A DNA stretch of 64,000 bases, taken from positions 24,548 through 88,547 of the forward strand of contig MGMD01000008.1 of the NCBI GenBank assembly GCA_001796285.1, given 5' to 3'. Below the pieces are notes generated by a model that worked only from the letters and a program-made list of their open reading frames with translations, was not told the DNA's origin and searched no databases. The position numbers and the translations under genes are program-made. Below, one piece after another: positions 55,650 through 64,000 of this stretch (position 1 is its first letter; every line of letters begins with the position of its first letter). The DNA comes from Chlamydiae bacterium RIFCSPLOWO2_12_FULL_45_20. GTDB taxonomy: Bacteria > Chlamydiota > Chlamydiia > Chlamydiales > SM23-39.

Positions 55650-56452
55650 GAATGCTTGGGTTGCAGGAGTTGATAACTTTCAGCTGCGAAATTAAAAAAG
55701 AAAATAACGGCTGGAGTCAAAACAAAAGAAAAAGGGAGCATGACAAAAAACCATTGGATGGCAACGGAAAGAGATTTTTCCTGAACCGTGCTAGACAAAA
55801 AGGCGGCAAGAATCAAGAGCCCTGTGGTAAAGAGAATGGGCGTCAATGCGAGAAAAAATAGAGCTATGCTCGTCAATATTTTGCCTTGAAAAAAACCAAA
55901 GAGTCTCTTGGTGATGGAGATCCTTTTAGTACCTTGCGCTGCGACAATGGGGGCTACAAAGAAAAGAAGAGCTATATTAAATAAGCAAAGGAGAATGGCT
56001 CCGAAAACGAGGAGAAAAGGCCCAAAAGCTAGTACAGAGCTAAAAAACCCTCCTATCCCAGGGATCTCTCCGAGAAGATAAAAGACGCCCAGCGCCATCC
56101 ATAAAAAAAAATAGGCCAAAATGGGCGGAACGGAAAGGTAAGAGGTTCCCATGAGAAGATCTATCGAACCAGACAGGAGTCTTTTGAAGCTCAAATGAAG
56201 CCCCTTGACCTCATGGTAATGAATCCGGATGAGCAACACTCCTAGAGCCAGAAGAACCCCAGAAGAAACCAAGATCGGTAGAAACCCGAGACTCATAGCA
56301 ACCCAGTCGCTCGCGTCAAAAGCGACAGCTCGGCAAAATACAGCCATCATGCCGCAAAGAGCGAGAGTGGGAAACGTAAGGAGCATCTTTTTTTTTGAAA
56401 AAGAAAAAGCGACAGCTCTGGAGAAAGATTGTTCTACATCGGACCAAATCAT
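55646..56452 (-). CDS. Hypothetical membrane protein, about six helices
   Basis: A 268-residue hydrophobic protein with roughly six transmembrane stretches (e.g. VAMSLGFLPILVSSGVLLALG, FFLALTPILFTTGLLIL). No family signature recognised; it may belong to a chlamydial conserved membrane protein group. It overlaps the FAD gene by 4 bp, making it the first gene of membrane protein-FAD-MBL-hflX. Confidence 0.78.
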   Translation of the reverse strand: MIWSDVEQSFSRAVAFSFSKKKMLLTFPTLALCGMMAVFCRAVAFDASDWVAMSLGFLPILVSSGVLLALGVLLIRIHYHEVKGLHLSFKRLLSGSIDLLMGTSYLSVPPILAYFFLWMALGVFYLLGEIPGIGGFFSSVLAFGPFLLVFGAILLCLFNIALLFFVAPIVAAQGTKRISITKRLFGFFQGKILTSIALFFLALTPILFTTGLLILAAFLSSTVQEKSLSVAIQWFFVMLPFSFVLTPAVIFFFNFAAESYQLLQPKHS

Positions 56453-56583
56453 GGAAGTATTATACCCTCTTACACTTTTGTTTCAAGCCCAGTTCCACCT
56501 TGCTTTTTTCTCACCATCATATCCATAATGTCTGTCATTAGACCGCAAAACTTGAGGGATGCAAGAGGTCTATTACTAGCACC

Positions 56584-57582
56584 ATGGAAATTTGGCCTAT
56601 CACTCCACAGTGGATACACACTTACCTAGCAGAACCTTACCTTCAAGGGGTAGCGTTGATAGATCTTGCCTGGCAGGGGCAGGATCAGTCGCTCATACCC
56701 CGTCCATTTTCCCTGAAGGAACGAATCGTCCTTTGGCTCCAAGGAATGGCATTATTGATCCCTTTCATCAATCTCATCCTCTGGGTAGCTTGGCAAACGT
56801 TTGGTCAGCCAACACAACTTGTAACCCCCTATGCACCTGAAGGTGCTCCTAACCCTCCATCTTCCATACAGGTCTCAGCCAGGAACATTCCGAAAATCTG
56901 TCGAGAAGGACTCCTCGAAGAAGGGGTAATGCTAAATGACTCTCTCGCCTTCTCAGAAAAAAACGGCGACTATCTTTACAAAACACAATGGTCTATTGAA
57001 TATCTTGCCGATAAGACTGCTATTTGCCAATCCTTCGTAGGTGATCCCAGTTGTAAGACGACTATGCTTTTGGATGGTCAAGATGCAATGCAGAGCTTTC
57101 AGTCCATTCGTGGCAGTCAAGTCCTTACCATTCAGCGGATAGAACCCCAACACCTCGAAGTCAATTACCAAGATCCCAATGCGCAGTCTTACAAAAAAAT
57201 CATTGCGCTTCCGCAAGATTTCCCGTGGATTCAACACCCGCTCACCGCGCTCAGGCCATTTATCCTCTCTGATGTTCAAAAGACCCAGGTATATACAGTA
57301 CTGCCGATCAACCCGATAGGAAAATATCTCCCTTCATGGGTACTCACAGTATGTCCTAACTACTTCGAACCTCCCACACTCGAAAAAATCATCATCCAAA
57401 AAGATGGCATTGAAGAGGTCCCAGGTTTCGGTCCTCTTTACAAAATAAAATCGTTTTCTGCACGGGGCTATCCATTGAATACTTGGGTAGCTAAAGCTTG
57501 GTTTGATCCGTCAACGGGATATATGGTGAAATTCGATAATCCAACGGGGGTTACCGGAATTGTCGACCGAAATATTCTGTAG
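56584..57582 (+). CDS. Hypothetical single-pass membrane protein, 332 aa
   Basis: One hydrophobic segment at residues 55-80 (IVLWLQGMALLIPFINLILWVAW) followed by a Pro-rich joint and a large beta-rich region. The C-terminal region (WVAKAWFDPSTGYMVKFDNPTG) reads like a ligand-binding or lipocalin-like beta domain. No family found. If anchored, the domain would be periplasmic. Alone on its strand; its 3' end overlaps the pip gene by 32 bp (convergent). Confidence 0.7.
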   Translation: MEIWPITPQWIHTYLAEPYLQGVALIDLAWQGQDQSLIPRPFSLKERIVLWLQGMALLIPFINLILWVAWQTFGQPTQLVTPYAPEGAPNPPSSIQVSARNIPKICREGLLEEGVMLNDSLAFSEKNGDYLYKTQWSIEYLADKTAICQSFVGDPSCKTTMLLDGQDAMQSFQSIRGSQVLTIQRIEPQHLEVNYQDPNAQSYKKIIALPQDFPWIQHPLTALRPFILSDVQKTQVYTVLPINPIGKYLPSWVLTVCPNYFEPPTLEKIIIQKDGIEEVPGFGPLYKIKSFSARGYPLNTWVAKAWFDPSTGYMVKFDNPTGVTGIVDRNIL

Positions 57583-58501
57583 CGCGAAGAAGAGCGTTCA
57601 TGATGCCGGGCTCGCTGGAAGCATGCCCCGCATCGGGAATCACTTCAAACTGCGCTTTCGGATACGCCTTATGAAGTTCCCAGGCGCTCTCCATCGGGGT
57701 AACAAGGTCGTAGCGGCCTTGAATAATCACCGCAGGAATGTCCTGAATTGTATCCACATTTTCTAAAAGCCAGTTATCTGTGGTAAAAAAACCTTTGTGG
57801 ATGAAGTAATGACACTCTATCCTAGCGATGGCATCAGCATGAACATCCTCTGTAAATTGCTCAAACAGTTTGGGATCAAAGAGCAGTTTTAAAGCCACCC
57901 CTTCCCATGCAGACCAACAGTGCGCAGCGCGTCTTCTCATAGCGGCATTTTCTGAAGTGAGCTGCCTGTAATAAGCGCCCATCAGATCCCCCCTTTCCGC
58001 TTCGGGAATCGGGGCGATATATTTTTCAAACTCATCAGGCAAAATATGATGGGCCCCAAACTGGTACAGCCAATGAAGTTCCTTGGACCTACAAAGAAAG
58101 ATGCCTCGCAACACAAGCGCAAGACAACTCTGGGGATGAGTTTCTGCATAAGCAAGCGCCAACGTACTTCCCCAAGAACCACCAAAGACCAACCATTTTT
58201 TTATGGAAAGGCTCTCCCTCAAACGCTCAATATCTCGAACCAAATGCCATGTTGTATTGTTTTCTAGGCTCGAATGAGGACGACTCCTACCGCACCCTCT
58301 CTGATCCATTAAGACTATGCGGTATACTTCTGGGTCAAAGTAACAGCGGGCACTGGGATTGCAGCCACTGCCTGGTCCTCCATGTAAAAAAATGACAGGA
58401 AGCCCTTTGGGATTCCCACATTCTTCCCAGTACACTTCGTGATTGTCCCTTTGCAAGTAGCCAGACCGGTGAGGCTCGATGGGTGGATAGGGTGTTCTCA
58501 T
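57551..58501 (-). CDS. pip: Proline iminopeptidase
   Basis: Alpha/beta hydrolase releasing N-terminal proline. Oxyanion region FLHGGPGSGCNP, nucleophile Ser in VFGGSWGSTLAL, catalytic Asp in GRYDLVTPMES and His in DAGHASSEPG. 316 residues matches the S33 family. It overlaps gltA by 4 bp, so it is in the mdh-gltA-pip unit. No signal peptide, so cytosolic. Confidence 0.93.
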   Translation of the reverse strand: MRTPYPPIEPHRSGYLQRDNHEVYWEECGNPKGLPVIFLHGGPGSGCNPSARCYFDPEVYRIVLMDQRGCGRSRPHSSLENNTTWHLVRDIERLRESLSIKKWLVFGGSWGSTLALAYAETHPQSCLALVLRGIFLCRSKELHWLYQFGAHHILPDEFEKYIAPIPEAERGDLMGAYYRQLTSENAAMRRRAAHCWSAWEGVALKLLFDPKLFEQFTEDVHADAIARIECHYFIHKGFFTTDNWLLENVDTIQDIPAVIIQGRYDLVTPMESAWELHKAYPKAQFEVIPDAGHASSEPGIMNALLRATEYFGRQFR

Positions 58502-59661
58502 ATCTCTCGGGGTTTGTATAAATATTTCGGCCGGACAATCGGAGTCCCCTTGCCTCCTCTTGCTTCACACCGCTCATAAACAATCTGAATAGCTATCCCT
58601 ACACAGCGAGAAAGGCCAAATAACACCGTGTAGTAATCTGAAAATGGAAATCCCGCCGCTGTCAACATGGAGCCTGTGATGGCATCAATATTTGGGTATG
58701 GGTCAGAAATTTTGGGATTCTCCTTTAAAACTTTTGAACCCTCCGTCCGTAAAAGAAGAGCCATCTTCACCAGGGGATGGTTAGGAAAGTATTTTTGGGC
58801 ATACTCATAGCAAACGGTAGCTCTTGCATCTTCTACTCTTAAAACGGCATGGCCAAAACCTGCAAGCACCTCATGTTTTGCGAGCATCTCTCGGATCCAT
58901 TGTTCCACGTCTTTCGGCTGTGCATGGGCACCAAGCCGATGCAATACTTTTTGCACAAACTCTAAGCAATCTTGATTAGCTCTCCCGTGTCTGGGGCCTG
59001 CTAGCGCCGCCATCGCAGCGGCTAAAGAACCGTACATATGCTCTAACCCCGATGCAACAGCTTTTCCAACAAAAGCCGACAGATTCCCTCCGCTATGATC
59101 ATAATGGATGGTATTAAAAAGCTTCATTGCATTGAGAAGCTCAGGGGTTTTTTCGACAGGCTGATTCAGCATCTCAACAAAATTTTCAATGTATCCAAGA
59201 TCTGGCTTTGATGTAGGTGAAGGGCCCCAGCCAGCATGATGATTGATCACTCGAGCTGCAATCTCAGGCAGCTTAGCAATGACGCCGAGACAGTCCTTCT
59301 CATAGTCCTCTGTCTTTTCAAACATTCCGGCAATTAGGAGCGCGGCAGAAAAGCTATCCATCGCATGCCCCGCTTGGGGCAAGCGTTCGATCGCTGCAAT
59401 CGTCTCAGCCTTAAGATGGGCCCGTTCATTTAACTGGCCCTGGAACTTTGCAATCTCCTCTTTAGATCCCATCTCGCCATAATATAGAAGGTAAATCAGT
59501 TCGGTAGGCTCTCTATGAGCAATCTCCCCGATCGGAATACCGACATAGGAAAGGCCCTGAATCGGGTCCACAAAAGAGGTGGTGCAATACCCTACGGGAA
59601 TCCCTCGAAGGCCCGTGTCTAAATGATCCTTAGTGATTTCAAAAAGAACATTATCTCTCAC
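58498..59661 (-). CDS. gltA: Citrate synthase
   Basis: TCA-cycle entry enzyme. The catalytic His in LAGPRHGRANQ, His in GFGHAVLRVEDAR and Asp in PNIDAITGSML are present. 387 residues. The motif HYDHSGGNLSAFVG resembles the eukaryotic-like type rather than the common E. coli GltA, whose N-terminal domain with NADH-binding it lacks. C. trachomatis lacks this gene, so its presence points to an environmental chlamydia. It lies 7 bp from mdh and overlaps pip by 4 bp. Confidence 0.92.
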   Translation of the reverse strand: MRDNVLFEITKDHLDTGLRGIPVGYCTTSFVDPIQGLSYVGIPIGEIAHREPTELIYLLYYGEMGSKEEIAKFQGQLNERAHLKAETIAAIERLPQAGHAMDSFSAALLIAGMFEKTEDYEKDCLGVIAKLPEIAARVINHHAGWGPSPTSKPDLGYIENFVEMLNQPVEKTPELLNAMKLFNTIHYDHSGGNLSAFVGKAVASGLEHMYGSLAAAMAALAGPRHGRANQDCLEFVQKVLHRLGAHAQPKDVEQWIREMLAKHEVLAGFGHAVLRVEDARATVCYEYAQKYFPNHPLVKMALLLRTEGSKVLKENPKISDPYPNIDAITGSMLTAAGFPFSDYYTVLFGLSRCVGIAIQIVYERCEARGGKGTPIVRPKYLYKPREI

Positions 59662-59668
59662 AACATTC

Positions 59669-60655
59669 CTACAGCAATTCGCGTACTAAATCGCGTTCCT
59701 CTAGGAGTTCTTTTTGCGTCATCTGGATCATTTCTTTCAAGTAGGAATCGATGTTCAAACCTTTGACAATATGGGAATCTCCCTGCCCATCTGACCGGCA
59801 AGCAAAGGAAAATACTAAATCTTCCCGGATTCCGTAAGGGTTGCCATTCGAGTAAACACCCATAGAGAACCACTCATCGGCTAAGGTGGGCTTGAGAATA
59901 GAGCGCATCGCGTCTAAAGCGGCATTCGCAGCAGAGGCAGCAGAGGATTTTCCTCTTGCCTGGATAACCTCAGCTCCCCGTTTTTGAATGAGCGGCACAA
60001 AGACATCTTCGAGCCATTTTCGATCACCAATGACTGCCTCAGCGGAAGCCCCGTTAATTTTTGCATTCACAAAGTCGGGAACCTGCGTGGAAGAATGATT
60101 CCCCCAAATAGTGACGTGAGAGACACTTTCAATCCCCACTTCTGCTTGTAAGGCAAGTTGGTAAACAGCTCGGTTTTGATCTAGTCTCGTCATGGCATAG
60201 AATTGACTCTTCTTTAAGTCAGGAGCATGATGCATAGCAATCAGGCAGTTGGTGTTGCACGGATTTCCCACTACAAGGACTCTCACATTCTTGTCTGCCG
60301 CTCGGTTCAAAGCCTTCCCTTGCTCGACAAAGATCTGACCATTTACATGTAAAAGATCTTTTCTTTCCATGCCGGGACCTCTGGGCGTTGCACCCACTAG
60401 AAAAGCATAGTGAACTCCCGCAAACACTTCTGCCGCATCAAAACCAATTTTCACTTCTTTCAATAGGGGAAAAACGCAATCGTCCAATTCCATTTTCACG
60501 CCTTGAAGCATCCTTTCTGCTACAGGAAGATCCAATAAGTGAAGCGCAATAGGCTGATTAGGACCTAAAAAATCTCCATTCGCAATGCGAAATAGCAAGC
60601 TGTACGCAATCTGTCCAGCGCCTCCTGTAACAGCAACCCTCAGAAGTTTTTTCAC
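59669..60655 (-). CDS. mdh: Malate dehydrogenase
   Basis: NAD-dependent step from malate to oxaloacetate. N-terminal [59 protein letters not shown] and the active His in [11 protein letters not shown]. 328 residues, the long type common in chlamydiae. Its product feeds citrate synthase, the next gene. It overlaps the TIGR04255-type gene by 4 bp. Confidence 0.95.
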   Translation of the reverse strand: MKKLLRVAVTGGAGQIAYSLLFRIANGDFLGPNQPIALHLLDLPVAERMLQGVKMELDDCVFPLLKEVKIGFDAAEVFAGVHYAFLVGATPRGPGMERKDLLHVNGQIFVEQGKALNRAADKNVRVLVVGNPCNTNCLIAMHHAPDLKKSQFYAMTRLDQNRAVYQLALQAEVGIESVSHVTIWGNHSSTQVPDFVNAKINGASAEAVIGDRKWLEDVFVPLIQKRGAEVIQARGKSSAASAANAALDAMRSILKPTLADEWFSMGVYSNGNPYGIREDLVFSFACRSDGQGDSHIVKGLNIDSYLKEMIQMTQKELLEERDLVRELL

Positions 60656-61467
60656 CCGCCCAAATACCTCTGCATAAGCTCTCCCCTAGAAAAGACCTGA
60701 AACACATTTTCTGCGGTTATATGCGCATCCTCTAGCCAAAGCGCAAATCCTGCATGATCTGCTGGCGTTAAATCTCCGAAAGATTGAACAAGCGTCTGTT
60801 GAATCAAGGCGGGCTTTCCTTCAAACTGGCCTAAGTTTGCACTAATCGCTAAATTTCCCAGTGGCTTTTCGAGAGCGTAGGCGATGTTCAAACCGACAGC
60901 ATTGGGCCGATGGTTGAGCCTATTTTTTTCAAAAAGCCCATCATCCATTTCAATCCTGATATGCAATTTATCATGCAAAAAAGAAAGAGGATTTTCTCTT
61001 GCAAGATCAAAACGGACGGCATTGACATAGCGTAGTTCTGCTTTCATAAAATTGAGCGGCAAAATTTCGCTTGGGAATAACTCCTCAATGCATCCAATGA
61101 CCCGTAGCACAAGAGAGGAAAAGCCCTTCCAAGAGTAGCTTTTAGATTCGTTCACTGTGATGATCCCAGGGCCGATCTGCACCAGGGGGTAACTCTCTTT
61201 GGCCTTTCTCATGCGGTGTCTGGGAATAAAGCTCGTTGCTTCTGGATGAGCCTGCGTGCTTGGGAGATCTTCGATTAAGGGCAAGTCTTTTTTCAACCTT
61301 TCATATAAACTTCCATACATCATCGGATAGGAGGGATCTCTCATCCTTGGGCTGTCGCGATCCGTTTCTATTTCCCACCTTAACTCAAAAATAGTTTCAA
61401 TGAGAGGAGGATACAAAAGTACCGGTGTCTCCTCCGTATTGATCTTCTCTTGCTTAAATAACGGCAT
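60652..61467 (-). CDS. TIGR04255 family-like protein
   Basis: About 271 residues. The patterns [36 protein letters not shown] and [13 protein letters not shown] fit the TIGR04255 family, whose biochemical role is not established. The frame extends to 61551, but GGAGG lies 6 bases before the ATG at 61467, which is a much better start; the extra residues are the translated dispersed repeat. It overlaps mdh by 4 bp and heads the transcript with mdh, gltA and pip. Confidence 0.78.
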   Translation of the reverse strand: MPLFKQEKINTEETPVLLYPPLIETIFELRWEIETDRDSPRMRDPSYPMMYGSLYERLKKDLPLIEDLPSTQAHPEATSFIPRHRMRKAKESYPLVQIGPGIITVNESKSYSWKGFSSLVLRVIGCIEELFPSEILPLNFMKAELRYVNAVRFDLARENPLSFLHDKLHIRIEMDDGLFEKNRLNHRPNAVGLNIAYALEKPLGNLAISANLGQFEGKPALIQQTLVQSFGDLTPADHAGFALWLEDAHITAENVFQVFSRGELMQRYLGG

Positions 61468-61491
61468 GAATCCTCCAAGATTAGAAACTCC

Positions 61492-61524
61492 CCTTACGCA
61501 CACAGGGGGCCTTATGGGCTGTTT
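61492..61524. repeat. Dispersed 33-bp intergenic repeat, copy 2
   Basis: Starts CCTTACGCACACAGG, ends GGCTGTTT, with two differences from the copy at 29424-29456. It lies between the tgt stop and the Shine-Dalgarno of the TIGR04255 gene. The GCC-TTAT-GGGC centre can form a short hairpin. Confidence 0.7.
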
Positions 61525-61559
61525 CAAAGCGTCGAAAATCGAATCGACCAAAATCGAGA

Positions 61560-62687
61560 TTATACAAAACCGTCGAGAATTTGTCTTCTATACTTTCGCA
61601 TGAGCTCGACCATGAAATGCAAATTGTGGATGCTAGCTAACGTGTATCCAGTGAGTTCTTTAGACTTGAATAAATGGTGCAAAAATGCCAGCGTGTAATG
61701 CTGACAAGTCCAACAAGAGCACTCCCTTTCAATAGGGGCAAAATGATTCGCATTTTCCCTTCTTGTGATTTTAATGTTCCCTTCCTCGGCAAGCAACATC
61801 CCGTGTCTTGCCGCTCTTGTCGGATAGGAGCTATCAAAAGTATCGATTCCCAAAGGAATGCACTTCGCGAGGGACTCTAGGTCACCGATTCCGAGAAGAT
61901 GATTCGGCTTGTTTTCGGGAAGCCTAGGCATGAGCTTTTGTAGCATCTCTAGCATTTCTTCTTTGGTCTTGCCTAAAGACCCTCCAATAGAAAACCCATC
62001 GAAAGGCAATTTGCTTAAGATCTCACAGCTTCGAGTCCTTAAATGAGGATTAACACCGCCATGGATTACTGCATACATCGCTTGATCTCCAGGGTTCTTC
62101 AAGTGTTCTTGTAAAGAACGTTCCTCCCAACGGTGGGTTCTATCGAAACTGAGTTGCAATGCATTGGGCCCTATGTGATAAGGGGGGAGTTCATCGAGTG
62201 GGATGATGATATCTGCGCCAAAGGCTTTTTGAGCGACAATCGAGCCTTCTGGGGTTAACAGCACCTGCCGGCCATCGCGATAGGAGCGAAATTGGACCCC
62301 TTCTTCGCTAATTTTTAAGACGAATCCATGAGACTTTTTCGTGCCCTTGCTCTTCAGTTCGTCGGCTACCGATCCATAAGCGAGGGAAAACACCTGGAAT
62401 CCACCGGAATCCGTGATGATTGGCATCTGGCGATTGATAAATTTGTGAAGACCTCCCGCTCGTTTGACTATCTCAGGCCCAGGTTGTAAAAGCAGGTGAT
62501 ACGTATTGCAAAACATGAGCTGGAGGCCAATCGAATCAACGGCTCGGTTATCAAGAGCTTTTAGCGTACCATTCGTTCCTACTGCAACGAAATTGGGCGT
62601 ATCGATGATTCCATGCGGCGTATGGATTCTTCCGACGCGAGCTCGAGACCTTCTAGACTGATAGATTAACTCAAACTGGAATTTCAT
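61560..62687 (-). CDS. tgt: tRNA-guanine transglycosylase
   Basis: Inserts queuine or preQ1 at the wobble base of GUN tRNAs. Seen: FVAVGTNGTLKALDN, catalytic Asp in ITDSGGFQVFS, LDELPPYHIG, GGSLGKTKEEM, second Asp in GIDTFDSSYPTR and zinc Cys in CSCWTCQHYT. The ATG at 62687 starts the conserved protein (375 residues); the frame start at 62717 adds ten unrelated residues. It overlaps the transporter gene by 17 bp, so salvage and insertion are linked. Confidence 0.94.
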   Translation of the reverse strand: MKFQFELIYQSRRSRARVGRIHTPHGIIDTPNFVAVGTNGTLKALDNRAVDSIGLQLMFCNTYHLLLQPGPEIVKRAGGLHKFINRQMPIITDSGGFQVFSLAYGSVADELKSKGTKKSHGFVLKISEEGVQFRSYRDGRQVLLTPEGSIVAQKAFGADIIIPLDELPPYHIGPNALQLSFDRTHRWEERSLQEHLKNPGDQAMYAVIHGGVNPHLRTRSCEILSKLPFDGFSIGGSLGKTKEEMLEMLQKLMPRLPENKPNHLLGIGDLESLAKCIPLGIDTFDSSYPTRAARHGMLLAEEGNIKITRRENANHFAPIERECSCWTCQHYTLAFLHHLFKSKELTGYTLASIHNLHFMVELMRKYRRQILDGFV

Positions 62688-63336
62688 CTTTGACAAACCT
62701 TTTCGCAAATGAAACAAGGGGGCTGCTCAAGAGGATAATCGTGCACTTGACGGCAAAACTGACCAAGATGACGTGGATAACGGATTCGACAATGCCATAT
62801 AGCCCTAGGATACTGAACAGCACTGTATCGAAAAATTGCGAAACACAAAGAGAGATCGCGACCCGAACAGATAGGAAATGATTCCTGTTTTGGAGCCACT
62901 CAAAAAACCAAACATCCCAGAGCTGAACAATATAAAAAGTGGCAATCGATGCAGAAACAATCCGGAACGAATGGGAAAAGACTGTCTCAAATGCCCCTTG
63001 AGTCAGGTCATGTCCGCTAGGAACATAGAGGAGGTGGATACGGACCAAGAGCACAAAAAACAACAGTCCGAGTAGTGATATTTTTACGGCAAGTTTTGCC
63101 TCCTGTTTTCCAAAATATTCCTGCAATAGGTTGAAAGAAAGGATGGCGCCGACAGCGAAGACATCGCTACAAGTCACAGCTAGGCCGAAGAGTCGAATTT
63201 CTTTTACAACGAAAAGATTGGCAAAAATCGTCAGCAAGCCGCTCAACGCGATCAGCCCATTTTTTCCAAGCCGTAAAGCCCCAAAAACAAACATAACGAC
63301 AAAAAAAATGTGGCAGAAAAAAATCAGCCCATTCAC
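62671..63336 (-). CDS. Queuosine precursor transporter (YhhQ-like)
   Basis: A membrane protein of about 221 residues with six or so helices. LITIFANLFVVKEIRLFGL-like and SDVFAVGAILSFNLLQEYFG, then a QLWDVWFFEWL segment, are typical of the VUT/YhhQ family of queuine precursor importers. The frame goes to an ATG at 63519, but that N-terminal part would cross a terminator-like hairpin and is not family-like; a GTG at 63336 before LIFFCHIFFVV gives the usual length. The start is not certain. Its stop overlaps tgt, a strong functional hint. Confidence 0.85.
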   Translation of the reverse strand: MNGLIFFCHIFFVVMFVFGALRLGKNGLIALSGLLTIFANLFVVKEIRLFGLAVTCSDVFAVGAILSFNLLQEYFGKQEAKLAVKISLLGLLFFVLLVRIHLLYVPSGHDLTQGAFETVFSHSFRIVSASIATFYIVQLWDVWFFEWLQNRNHFLSVRVAISLCVSQFFDTVLFSILGLYGIVESVIHVILVSFAVKCTIILLSSPLVSFAKRFVKDEIPV

Positions 63337-63363
63337 AAAATCTCTGAAGCTGCTGACATGAAA

Positions 63364-63384
63364 AGCCCATCCCAAGAATGGGCT
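63364..63384 (-). terminator. Stem-loop with T-run, probable terminator of the DUF378 gene
   Basis: A perfect 7-bp stem AGCCCAT/ATGGGCT (63364-63370 and 63378-63384) with a 7-nt loop. Read on the minus strand, it is followed by TTTT. It lies between the DUF378 gene and the transporter. Confidence 0.6.
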
Positions 63385-63435
63385 AGTATCTCGAAAAGAT
63401 GGATTTAAAACAAGAACTACGTTTTCGCATAGACA

Positions 63436-63482
63436 ACCGCGCCGCCGCCAGTCCAAATGTACCAAACCGGACGGAGCGCGGT
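63436..63482 (-). other. Possible structured segment downstream of the DUF378 gene
   Basis: Ends ACCGCGC and GCGCGGT (63436-63442 and 63476-63482) are complementary, with an inner GTCC/GGAC pair. The stretch is GC-rich in an AT-rich setting. It may be part of a 3' untranslated structure or chance. Confidence 0.3.
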
Positions 63483-63497
63483 ATAGGGCAAGAGATG

Positions 63498-63713
63498 CTA
63501 TTTGCGGCCTTGCGCCCACAATACGATGCGGTAGATCGCAGACAAGCCAATTAATATATAGATAATCCGAGTAATTCCCGACATCATCCCCTGATCCGTA
63601 TTGAAAATCGACCCAATAAGATCAAATCCCAACGCACCAATCAACCCCCAGCAAATACCGCCAAGAAGTAAGAAGAAGACAGAGCAGTTTTCTAAAAATT
63701 TGTTATGTTTCAT
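63498..63713 (-). CDS. DUF378 family small membrane protein
   Basis: A 71-residue protein with two transmembrane helices. GGICWGLIGALGFDLIGSIF and IIYILIGLSAIYRIVLWA fit the DUF378 family, of unknown function. AAGGA-type ribosome site lies upstream of the ATG at 63713. The 250-bp gap before the rRNA terminator is AT-rich, with a 9-bp inverted repeat and a 14-bp palindrome. Confidence 0.85.
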   Translation of the reverse strand: MKHNKFLENCSVFFLLLGGICWGLIGALGFDLIGSIFNTDQGMMSGITRIIYILIGLSAIYRIVLWAQGRK

Positions 63714-63793
63714 GAAAGGACCTTCCTTTTTTTGTTCCTAGGAATCTCTCCGACAAACCAATGCAATCATTGTGTAAGATAAGATTCTTAAAA

Positions 63794-63851
63794 GATGTCT
63801 ACAAAGTACGACTCAGGCGAGTATATGATTCTTTTTTTGGACGTAGACATC
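63794..63851. repeat. 9-bp inverted repeat around a 40-bp spacer
   Basis: GATGTCTAC (63794-63802) and GTAGACATC (63843-63851) are perfect complements. A 14-bp perfect palindrome TCCTAATATTAGGA follows at 63861-63874. These lie between the rRNA terminator and the DUF378 promoter region; no function can be assigned. Confidence 0.5.
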
Positions 63852-63925
63852 CTCTTAAGTTCCTAATATTAGGAGATTCTAATTTTGTAAACATTTTTTA
63901 ATGCGAGATCCGTTTCTAAAAAAAA

Positions 63926-63955
63926 AGCCCCGACAAGAGGACTCTTGTCGGGGCT
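63926..63955 (-). terminator. Intrinsic terminator of the rRNA operon
   Basis: A 14-bp perfect stem (63926-63939 and 63942-63955), core AGCCCCGACAAGAG, followed on the minus strand by nine T. It lies ten bases beyond the 5S rRNA 3' end, so it ends the rRNA transcript. Confidence 0.93.
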
Positions 63956-63964
63956 GGATAAAAT

Positions 63965-64000
63965 CTGGCAGCGACCTACTCTCCCAGTCTCTTGTGACTA
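63965..64000 (-). rRNA. rrf: 5S ribosomal RNA, 3' end (partial)
   Basis: The minus strand here reads GGGAGAGTAGGTCGCTGCC near its end, the conserved 3' end of bacterial 5S rRNA. The gene continues past the window edge. Its direction means that the 23S and 16S genes lie further right. It stands directly before a strong terminator. Confidence 0.9.

Noticed and set aside
61468..61551. Longer N-terminus of the TIGR04255 gene
   Set aside because: It is the translation of the dispersed repeat; GGAGG precedes the ATG at 61467.
62688..62717. Earlier start for tgt
   Set aside because: Ten extra residues do not match the family start at MKFQFELI; the ATG at 62687 is better.
63337..63519. Longer N-terminus of the transporter
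   Set aside because: It would include a terminator-like hairpin and does not look like the family.

Overview
The window looks like chromosome of a chlamydia-related bacterium (order Chlamydiales, an environmental or Parachlamydia/Waddlia/Simkania-type lineage rather than a classical Chlamydia pathogen). Reasons: gene neighbourhoods that I recall from Chlamydia trachomatis recur here (M16 protease, htrA, sucD-sucC; hypothetical plus priA; lysS, cysS and an aas-like gene; glgB preceded by its small conserved partner; hflX with a PhnP-like hydrolase; an aroD-aroE fusion). There is also a Cys/Pro-rich MOMP-like outer membrane protein and a large Gly-rich autotransporter. Citrate synthase and a complete trp operon are extras expected of environmental relatives. 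I cannot name the genus from sequence alone.

Layout. 0-4.1 kb: end of an M16 peptidase, two unknown genes (one secreted with a GY repeat tail), htrA. 4.1-12.1 kb: accessory island inserted in the htrA-sucDC neighbourhood: ABM-domain protein, an AT-rich three-gene operon (tandem Nudix, short transketolase, Nudix-acetyltransferase fusion), an ISKra4-type transposase remnant, an unknown membrane-anchored protein, and a bacterial poly(ADP-ribose) glycohydrolase-like protein. 12.1-15.7 kb: lipoprotein, M50 membrane protease with a TPR-like tail, sucD, sucC. 15.8-19.5 kb: two unknown genes and priA. 19.4-27.7 kb: a tightly overlapped, TrpR-headed operon trpR-trpE-trpG-trpDC-trpFB-trpA-DAHP synthase-aroDE, with a perfect inverted repeat in its promoter. 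It joins entry into the shikimate pathway with the whole tryptophan branch.

27.8-33.5 kb: lysS, cysS and a three-domain acyltransferase/ACP/acyl-ACP synthetase. 33.5-48.4 kb: surface and host-interaction region: small basic protein, unknown 468-residue protein, membrane-anchored GH1-like glycosidase, 2H-phosphoesterase-like protein with a basic cluster, HETGH membrane protease candidate, MOMP-like porin, ligA, secreted beta-propeller-like protein, 1521-residue autotransporter with four 282-bp tandem repeats. 48.4-63.7 kb: glgB and partner, mtaB, hflX, MBL hydrolase, FAD oxidoreductase, membrane protein, an unknown protein, proline iminopeptidase, citrate synthase, malate dehydrogenase, TIGR04255-type protein, tgt, queuosine-precursor transporter, DUF378 protein. 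63.9-64 kb: terminator and the 3' end of a 5S rRNA, so an rRNA operon enters from the right on the minus strand.

Working together: sucCD, gltA and mdh point to a working TCA cycle; the trp operon suggests independence from host tryptophan and repression by TrpR when tryptophan is plentiful; tgt plus the transporter suggest queuosine salvage. No tRNA gene, CRISPR array or intact insertion sequence was seen. No stretch over 300 bases lacks a gene or gene remnant.
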